Assembly (NCBI GenBank): GCA_031283085.1
Contig: JAITCM010000120.1
Location: 1-35,609 of the forward strand
DNA: 35,609 bases
Source: Chitinispirillales bacterium
GTDB taxonomy: Bacteria; Fibrobacterota; Chitinivibrionia; Chitinivibrionales; Chitinispirillaceae
Direction: 5' to 3'
Made by a program: the position numbers and the translations under genes. Below are positions 30,030 through 35,609 of this stretch, one piece after another. Under the pieces are notes generated by a model that saw nothing but the letters and a program-made list of their open reading frames with translations, was not told where the DNA came from and made no database searches. The first letter of the stretch is position 1. Every line of letters begins with the position of its first letter.

Positions 30030-31193
30030 TCATTTGACGGCCTTCCTTTCCCTGCGCTTATTTCTGATGGCATAAACGTATATGTAACTGAATCCGTAGA
30101 GCAATATCGTGAAAATTATGATGTTTATCGGGCTGTGTAAAAACTTCCTGTAGCTTAATACCCGTTCGCAGAATAGCGTTATCACCGACATCAGCGGGAT
30201 GTGTATCAGGTATGGGTAAAACGACGTCCGGCCAAGTTTTTGCACCGCGTTTTGAGCCATGATTTTTGCGAAGACGCCGCTCTCTATCGACATGGCGTAG
30301 ATGGCGGCCAGGTAGAGGGGTATCATAAGGACGTGGTAGGATAACCACTCCGCCGTATGTGTCGCTCTGACGGTCGAGGACAGGTTGACGAATACCAGGC
30401 AGCATAGAAGCAATACGGTCAAGTCGCAGCGGACGGCGATAAAGAGCGGTGTCCGCCTGTTTTCATCTCGCAACGCGAAGAAACGCGCCAGCAGCGCCCC
30501 CAGCCCAAACTCAAAGAATCGTACCGGGGCGAAGCCGTGAAAAAACTGGTACAGGGCGCTTTGCGACCCCATTGCCCCGTACAGTAGCCCCCAGGCGATA
30601 AGCGGAATGAAGAAGAGCGCCATCCATCCAATAACCGCGAGCCTGCTTTGAAGCCTTGTTGACCACTTCAGCAATGGGCCGAAGAGCGCGTAACAGAGAA
30701 ACATCGCCGACAGTGCCCACGACGGCGTGTTTAGGTTAAGAGAGCCCAAAGGGCATAATGACCAAAGGAACGACAGGTGCATGAAAGAGGAAAAAATCAG
30801 CTTTGGGACGTTGATAACGCTATCCGTACCCCAGCGCTTTACGACGTACAGCGCTACCATGACGAGCGTGGTGATAAGGTGCAGCGGGTAGAGCTCGCGC
30901 AGGCGTTTTTTCAGGAATGCCCGCGAATCGAATTCAGCGACTTTCGGAGCGAACTTGGTCGCGAATATAAAGCCGCCCAAAATAAAAAACAGGCTCGCGT
31001 GGAAAGCCGGCCCCTTTACGATTCTGAAGAGCCACCCCGGCTTTCCGCCCAAATCGTTAAACCCGCCCATAGTTTCGAGATGAAACAACACCACGTTGAC
31101 GGAGGCAAGAAGGCGTAGCCCGTCAATAGCGTTGAAGTACCGCTTTCGAGGCGTTGACGCTGACGCGGGCGCTGTTACGGCGGTATCAGGCAT
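30030..31193 (-). CDS. Acyltransferase family 3 membrane protein
   Basis: A 387-residue polytopic protein of the acyltransferase-3 (OatA/NodX-like) family with about ten membrane segments. The N-terminal 'IDGLRLLASVNVVLFHLETMGGF' holds the conserved Arg and His typical of the family, followed by 'FILGGFIFATKF' and 'FLKKRLRELYPLHL'. Members transfer O-acyl groups to sugars of LPS, peptidoglycan or exopolysaccharide; the target here is unknown. It overlaps ispD by 8 bases and is the last gene of the argB-argD-argG-ispD run, an unexpected but tightly coupled location. Confidence 0.85.
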   Translation of the reverse strand: MPDTAVTAPASASTPRKRYFNAIDGLRLLASVNVVLFHLETMGGFNDLGGKPGWLFRIVKGPAFHASLFFILGGFIFATKFAPKVAEFDSRAFLKKRLRELYPLHLITTLVMVALYVVKRWGTDSVINVPKLIFSSFMHLSFLWSLCPLGSLNLNTPSWALSAMFLCYALFGPLLKWSTRLQSRLAVIGWMALFFIPLIAWGLLYGAMGSQSALYQFFHGFAPVRFFEFGLGALLARFFALRDENRRTPLFIAVRCDLTVLLLCCLVFVNLSSTVRATHTAEWLSYHVLMIPLYLAAIYAMSIESGVFAKIMAQNAVQKLGRTSFYPYLIHIPLMSVITLFCERVLSYRKFLHSPINIIIFTILLYGFSYIYVYAIRNKRRERKAVK

Positions 31194-31881
31194 TGGTGGC
31201 CGCCATCGCGATAATTGCCCGCGCCGTCTCCAAATCCGCCTTGTCCGTTATCTTGAAATTCATCGCGCTGCCCCACGAATACCCTACGTCTATTCCCAAA
31301 CGCTCAAACAGCGCCGCCTCGTCGGTCGGCGCCGAGGGCATATCCTTTATTAACTCGAAAGCCGGCGTCAACCGTTCCCGCCGAAATAGCTGCGGCGTGC
31401 CCACACGCATAAGCGCAGATCTGTCCACCGTGGCCCCGCAACGCCCGCCCTCGGCGATGGTTCGGACGGTGTCTACCACCGGCGTCGCGGTAATCACGCA
31501 GTCGAAATCATTGCGCTTTTCAAGGACGGCGTCGATAACCGTGTTACTGACAAACGGCCGCGCCGCGTCGTGAACCAACACCCAGTCGCCGCCCGCGGCC
31601 GCGCATCCGTTCCTTACGGATTCCCACCGCTCCGCGCCGCCGGCCACAATCCGTACCTTATCGGCAAAATCATTATGCTTGCCGATAATTCTTGACGCTT
31701 CTTCCGCCAAGACCGGAGGAACCACCAATATCGTACTGTCTACCGACGGGTGGTTGACAAACGTTTTAAGCGAATAACAGACTATGGGTTTGCCGCAAAG
31801 GTCCGCGAAAGCCTTGGGTATCGGAAGCCCCAACCGCGTTCCCGACCCCGCGCCCACTATTACCGCGTCGATACCCGTCAT
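31186..31881 (-). CDS. ispD: 2-C-methyl-D-erythritol 4-phosphate cytidylyltransferase
   Basis: A 231-residue cytidylyltransferase of the MEP isoprenoid pathway, converting MEP and CTP to CDP-ME. The family pattern is visible: '[17 protein letters not shown]' (nucleotide loop), 'ERWESVRNG', '[12 protein letters not shown]', 'TPVVDTVR', '[10 protein letters not shown]' and 'PTDEAALFE'. The usual 'PKQ' of the loop is 'PKA' here, a small deviation. Length is normal. The start overlaps the argG stop by 4 bases and its end overlaps the acyltransferase start by 8 bases, so all three are translationally linked. ispF is not adjacent. Confidence 0.92.
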   Translation of the reverse strand: MTGIDAVIVGAGSGTRLGLPIPKAFADLCGKPIVCYSLKTFVNHPSVDSTILVVPPVLAEEASRIIGKHNDFADKVRIVAGGAERWESVRNGCAAAGGDWVLVHDAARPFVSNTVIDAVLEKRNDFDCVITATPVVDTVRTIAEGGRCGATVDRSALMRVGTPQLFRRERLTPAFELIKDMPSAPTDEAALFERLGIDVGYSWGSAMNFKITDKADLETARAIIAMAATNA

Positions 31882-33083
31882 TTTCTGTCGACTAACCCCG
31901 CGACTTTCATTGGCAGCCCAAAAATCTTTATGAATCCCGTCGCGTCCGTTTGGTCGTAAAACTCCGTGTCCGTAAACGATGCCAAATCCTCAAGGTAGAG
32001 CGCCTTGTCCGCCTTGACGCCCGCCGGCACGATGTTTCCCTTGTAGAGCTTCAGCCTCACGGCGCCCGAAACGTTCCGCTGCGTGACCTCCACAAACCCG
32101 TCGAGCGCTTCGCGCAATGTGGAAAACCACTGACCGTTGTAGACGAGCTCCGCGTACCGTATCGCCAGCATCTCCTTGAAATGCGCCGTGTCCCTGTCGA
32201 GCGTCAGGTTCTCAAGCATCCGGTGCGCGGCGTAGAGTATAGTGCCGCCCGGAGTCTCGTAGACGCCGCGTGACTTTATCCCAACCAGCCGGTTCTCCAC
32301 CATGTCGACATGGCCGATACCGTGCTTCGCGCCCAATGTGTTGAGCGATGTCAGCAAATCGACCGGGCTCATCGCCTTGCCGTTGACCGCGACCGGACTC
32401 CCCTGCGTAAAGGTTATCTCTATGTGCTCGGCGGCGTCCGGCGCTTTCTCTATGGTATTGGTCAATGTGTATACGTCGTCGGGCGGTTCGTTCCACGGGT
32501 TTTCCAGCACACCGCCCTCGTGGCTGATATGCCAGATGTTGCGGTCCTCGGAGTATATGCGCTTCTTCGTTTGAGAGATGGGCACTCCGTGTTGTTCCGC
32601 GTAGGCGATGCAATCCTCGCGGCTGTGGAGCGTCCACTTGGGGTCTTTCCACGGGGAGATGATTTTGAGCTTTGGGTCAAGCGCCATCACGGTCAGTTCG
32701 AAGCGAACCTGGTCGTTGCCCTTGCCGGTCGCCCCGTGCGCAACGGCCGCGGCGCCCTCCCTGTGGGCGATATCGACGGCGCGTTTGGCAATCAGCGGTC
32801 GCGCGAAACTGGTGCCCAGCAGATACGAACCCTCGTATATGGCGCCGGCCTTCATGGTGGGAAAGACATAGCCGGCGACGAACTCGTCGGTCAGCCGCTC
32901 AATGTAGAGCTTGCTCGCGCCGGTCTTGAGCGCCTTGGCTTCGAGGCCGCTTAACTCTTCGCCTTGACCGAGGTCGGCGCATACGGCGATGACCTCGCAG
33001 TTGTAGTTCTCCTTGAGCCAGGGTATCATTATTGATGTGTCCAAACCGCCGGAATAGAGTAATACTACCTTTTCTTTTCCCAT
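31878..33083 (-). CDS. argG: Argininosuccinate synthase
   Basis: A 401-residue ATP-dependent ligase joining citrulline and aspartate, the penultimate step of arginine synthesis. The PP-loop 'YSGGLDTS' is at residues 10-17; other hallmarks are '[13 protein letters not shown]', '[14 protein letters not shown]', '[15 protein letters not shown]', '[14 protein letters not shown]' and '[22 protein letters not shown]'. Full length. AGGAGA lies about 11 bases before the ATG. The 121-base spacer upstream (33084-33204) holds a copy of the dispersed repeat. argH is not in the window. Confidence 0.96.
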   Translation of the reverse strand: MGKEKVVLLYSGGLDTSIMIPWLKENYNCEVIAVCADLGQGEELSGLEAKALKTGASKLYIERLTDEFVAGYVFPTMKAGAIYEGSYLLGTSFARPLIAKRAVDIAHREGAAAVAHGATGKGNDQVRFELTVMALDPKLKIISPWKDPKWTLHSREDCIAYAEQHGVPISQTKKRIYSEDRNIWHISHEGGVLENPWNEPPDDVYTLTNTIEKAPDAAEHIEITFTQGSPVAVNGKAMSPVDLLTSLNTLGAKHGIGHVDMVENRLVGIKSRGVYETPGGTILYAAHRMLENLTLDRDTAHFKEMLAIRYAELVYNGQWFSTLREALDGFVEVTQRNVSGAVRLKLYKGNIVPAGVKADKALYLEDLASFTDTEFYDQTDATGFIKIFGLPMKVAGLVDRK

Positions 33084-33118
33084 GAAATCTTTGTTCTCCT
33101 AAATTCCTGTTTTAATAT

Positions 33119-33150
33119 TTTTAATCCTGTTAATCTTTATTTAATAATCC
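33119..33150. repeat. Dispersed AT-rich intergenic repeat, copy 2
   Basis: TTTTAATCCTGTTAATCTTT-type core followed by TAATAATCC; related to 21761-21806 in opposite orientation. It lies between argD and argG. Confidence 0.45.
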
Positions 33151-33204
33151 AGCCAATCCTAATTCAGACAACGGCACGCCGGCATCAACCGACAGACAGG
33201 TACG

Positions 33205-34479
33205 TTAACCGACGGACAACGCCGCCTCAAATATTTTCACCGCCTTGTCGATATCCTTACGACTTACTGTCAGCGGCGGCATGAATCTTATCGTGTTCAT
33301 TCCGGCCTTTATTACCAATAGCCCCCTCTTTCTGCATTCGTCAACCGACTTCGACGGGTCGTCCTTCATTCGCGCGCCGACTAACAAACCCGTGCCTCTT
33401 ATGTTGTCGATGGACCGGAATTTACCGGCTAACGCCGCTAATTTCCCCTTCAGGTAATCGCCGTTTGCCTGTACTTTGTCTAAAAATTTCTTATCGCTCA
33501 CTATGTCCATGACCTTTGAACCCAAAGCGCAGGCTACCGGATTTCCGCCGAAGGTCGTTCCGTGGTCTCCCGGGGAGATGCAGGCGGCTACGTCGTCGAT
33601 ACAGAGCACCGCTCCCAGCGGCAGGCCGCCGCCTAAAGGCTTCGCCAGCGTCATTATGTCGGGGGTTACGCCCGCCTGTTCATGGTACCACAGCGTACCC
33701 GTCCGGCCCATCCCGCACTGTATCTCGTCGAATATAAGCGAAATCGTGTGTTCGGCGGCGTACTCCCTCAAAAAGCGCAAAAACTCAACGCTTGCCGCGT
33801 TGACACCGCCCTCTCCCTGCAACGGCTCCACGATAATCGCCGCGAAGTCGTATTTGTCAAGCGTGGCTTTAGCGCATTGAATGTCGTTGAACGGAGCGTA
33901 GTGAAAACCGTCGGGAAGCGGCCCGACGCCCACATGAAACTTCGGCTGAGCGGTCGCGCTCAGCGCCCCGTAAGTCCTCCCGTGAAAACCGTCCGAAAAA
34001 GAGAGCACGTGAAACTTTTGCGACGAAACCCCGGTTCCGCGCTTCCTCGCAAACTTTATCGCCGCCTCGTTCGCCTCCGTCCCGCTGTTGCACAGAAAAA
34101 CTTTTGTGGCGAAACTGTGCTTAACCAACCGCGCCGCCAATTCAATTTGCGGCTCGTTGTAATAAAGGTTCGACGTGTGGATAATCCGCCCGCCCTGAGC
34201 GCCCAATTCCTTAAGTAGCGCCGGATGGGCGTGACCGAGCGCGTTCACCGCGATACCGGCGCCGAAATCCAGATACTCCTTGCCGTCCGAGTCGTAAATG
34301 TATATGCCTTTCCCACGAACAAACGGCGCCCCGCCGCGCTTGTAAGTAGGGACGAATATCTCCTCCGGGGACACATCCATCGTTATTTTTGGCATCTTTG
34401 CCTTCTTTACCGTCGCCGCCTTTACCTTTTTCACCGATGCCGTCTTTGTTTTCGTTACTTTTGCCGCCTTTGCCTTCAT
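33205..34479 (-). CDS. argD: Acetylornithine aminotransferase with Lys/Ala-rich N-terminal extension
   Basis: A class-III PLP aminotransferase converting N-acetylglutamate semialdehyde to N-acetylornithine. Family features are 'YLDFGAGIAVNALGHAHP', 'LCNSGTEANEAAIKFAR', 'SDGFHGRTYGALSAT', 'VEPLQGEGGV', 'LIFDEIQCGMGRTG', the PLP-binding lysine in 'TLAKPLGGG', and 'HGTTFGGNPVACA'. From the first ATG the protein has 424 residues, including about 30 residues made almost only of Lys, Ala, Thr and Val, like a histone-H1-type tail. A second ATG at 34395, preceded by AAGAAGG, would give a normal 396-residue ArgD. Which start is used is undecided; the upstream ATG also has a GAAAGGGG Shine-Dalgarno. 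Confidence 0.93.
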   Translation of the reverse strand: MKAKAAKVTKTKTASVKKVKAATVKKAKMPKITMDVSPEEIFVPTYKRGGAPFVRGKGIYIYDSDGKEYLDFGAGIAVNALGHAHPALLKELGAQGGRIIHTSNLYYNEPQIELAARLVKHSFATKVFLCNSGTEANEAAIKFARKRGTGVSSQKFHVLSFSDGFHGRTYGALSATAQPKFHVGVGPLPDGFHYAPFNDIQCAKATLDKYDFAAIIVEPLQGEGGVNAASVEFLRFLREYAAEHTISLIFDEIQCGMGRTGTLWYHEQAGVTPDIMTLAKPLGGGLPLGAVLCIDDVAACISPGDHGTTFGGNPVACALGSKVMDIVSDKKFLDKVQANGDYLKGKLAALAGKFRSIDNIRGTGLLVGARMKDDPSKSVDECRKRGLLVIKAGMNTIRFMPPLTVSRKDIDKAVKIFEAALSVG

Positions 34480-34522
34480 AATGTCTTAACCCCTTTCATT
34501 GTGTGGGTTGATTATTCGATAA

Positions 34523-35308
34523 TTACTTTAGAATAGTAGTCCCCTTCGCCTTTTCCTCATCAGTCTCATCCATAAGCGTCGTAGGCCCGTGCCAACCGCA
34601 AATGTGTACCCGCGCCACCCCGGCTTCTACCGCCGCCGCCGCCGAACGCAACTTTGGTATCATGCCACCGGTTACGTCGCCGGAATCTATCAGACACTCT
34701 ATCTCCGATATTCGTATAACCTTGCGCACCGAACCGCCTGTCTTCACGCCCGGCACGTCGGAGATGAAGATAAGGTCGCCGACCGTCATCGCTTTGGCCA
34801 CCTCGCCGGCCGCCGAGTCCGCGTTGACGTTAAAAATTTCCCCGTTAGTCCCCGGCGAAACCGGCGAGATGACGGGGATGTAGCCGGCGGAAAAGAGGGC
34901 AAGGATAATGCCGCCCCTCACGCCGCCGCGAATCTCCCCCACGAAGCCGATGTCCCGGCCGTTCACAAGCAGCTTTTCGGCGGTGAGCAACCCGCCGTCA
35001 ACCCCGCTAAGACCAAGCGCCGGAACATCCTTCTTGACTAATTCGTGAACTATCCGCTTGTTGACATCCCCGGACAGCACCATCTGGACGACCCGCACCG
35101 ACTCCGCGTCGGTTACACGCATCCCCTCTACGAAAACGGATTCTTTGTTCAGCTTGTCAAGCTGCCGCGCAATGTCCTTGCCGCCCCCGTGCACGACGAT
35201 GGGGAGGTAGCTTTTGAAGAAACCCTTGACGCTCTCCGCGAACTCCTCCAATAACCCCGGCGTGTCCACCGTAGAGCCGCCTATTTTTATCACCGCCGTT
35301 CCCGCCAT
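34523..35308 (-). CDS. argB: Acetylglutamate kinase
   Basis: A 261-residue amino-acid kinase phosphorylating N-acetylglutamate. Motifs are 'AVIKIGGSTVD', 'PIVVHGGGKDIARQL', 'EGMRVTD', 'SGVDGGLL' and the C-terminal 'SGDVTGGMIPKLRSAAAAVEAGV'. The ATG at 35308, preceded by AAGGA, fits the family start; an upstream in-frame start at 35410 would add an unrelated 34-residue leader and overlap the neighbouring gene. It is first in the arg run, 43 bases before argD. The N-terminal helix linked to arginine feedback in hexameric forms is not evident, so arginine sensitivity is uncertain. Confidence 0.93.
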   Translation of the reverse strand: MAGTAVIKIGGSTVDTPGLLEEFAESVKGFFKSYLPIVVHGGGKDIARQLDKLNKESVFVEGMRVTDAESVRVVQMVLSGDVNKRIVHELVKKDVPALGLSGVDGGLLTAEKLLVNGRDIGFVGEIRGGVRGGIILALFSAGYIPVISPVSPGTNGEIFNVNADSAAGEVAKAMTVGDLIFISDVPGVKTGGSVRKVIRISEIECLIDSGDVTGGMIPKLRSAAAAVEAGVARVHICGWHGPTTLMDETDEEKAKGTTILK

Positions 35309-35339
35309 AGCCTGTTTCCTTGTTTCATTGAGGTTCTTA

Positions 35340-35609
35340 TTATATTTTTTGAACCAAAACCCTTCCAAAACAGCGTTTTCCTTTAATATATGGAACGTAT
35401 TCTTTATCATCTATAAGTTTATATCCTGTTTCCAATAAGCCGCTTACAATAGGATAAACACCTACCGCGAACGGTTTTTTGTAATCGTTCGGAATATAAT
35501 TATTATCTACCACTAACTTTTTAGAATCATCATACTTTTTATATTTCTCCGGTATGTCCTTAAGCGGCATTATTTTGATATTTTTATATTTCGGTCTGTC
35601 TTTTACAGA
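35340..35609 (-). CDS. C-terminal end of an unknown AT-rich gene
   Basis: The frame is open through the last base of the window, so the gene begins beyond it; 89 C-terminal residues are seen. The sequence is Lys/Tyr/Asp-rich ('KDIPEKYKKYDDSKKLVVD', 'PFAVGVYPIVSGLLETGYKLI') and much more AT-rich than argB, hinting at different origin. No family recognised. Its stop lies 31 bases before the argB start on the same strand. Confidence 0.5.
   Translation of the reverse strand, partial: SVKDRPKYKNIKIMPLKDIPEKYKKYDDSKKLVVDNNYIPNDYKKPFAVGVYPIVSGLLETGYKLIDDKEYVPYIKGKRCFGRVLVQKI

Overview
The window (35.6 kb) most likely comes from a Gram-negative, fermentative anaerobe of the Fibrobacterota (Fibrobacter/Fibromonas-like). 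Three features point there: a lipoprotein carrying the 'Fibrobacter succinogenes major paralogous domain' (FISUMP, 2623-3258), a GH5 glycosidase ending in a Fibrobacter-style C-terminal sorting-like domain (16579-18516), and a trimeric electron-bifurcating type [FeFe]-hydrogenase cluster. lpxB shows a lipid-A outer membrane. The phylum is an inference from family content; no rRNA gene is present to confirm it. No tRNA, rRNA, CRISPR array or insertion sequence was recognised.

Layout. 1-1419: end of a spermidine synthase and a 10-TM GRP-type sugar permease. 1559-3258 is an accessory patch: a 44-aa lipoprotein, a stand-alone JAMM-like domain protein with a coupled small partner, and the FISUMP lipoprotein, whose C-terminal third changes codon style abruptly. 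3259-3625 and 4109-4483 are gene-free and packed with perfect hairpins. 3626-9021 encodes the hydrogenase: HydC, a HATPase protein, an HndB-like ferredoxin, HydB and HydA. Then smc (own promoter and structured leader), and an AT-rich Type II restriction-modification pair (12921-14785) that looks recently acquired.

From 14799 to the end almost everything is on the minus strand: murA (with Asp in place of the fosfomycin-target Cys), an orphan DUF6922-like gene, the GH5 enzyme, a 161-nt 6S-RNA-like hairpin, panB translationally coupled to a 46-aa lipoprotein and an outer-membrane PEGA/beta-barrel protein, lpxB, a mannose-1-phosphate guanylyltransferase, a PHP phosphoesterase, a two-gene plus-strand unit of unknown function, a RelA/SpoT-TPR fusion, rimO overlapping a SPOR lipoprotein, and a biosynthetic string argB-argD-argG-ispD-acyltransferase (transcribed in that order). 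An AT-rich partial gene closes the window.

How they fit together: the hydrogenase would reoxidise NADH and ferredoxin from sugar fermentation to H2, consistent with a polysaccharide degrader (GH5, sugar permease). The rest is cell-envelope, cofactor and amino-acid housekeeping. The points most worth a second look are the 6S-like RNA, the codon shift in the FISUMP lipoprotein (possible hypervariation target), the JAMM-like pair, the RelA/SpoT-TPR fusion, MurA Asp117 and the coupled micro-lipoprotein upstream of panB.
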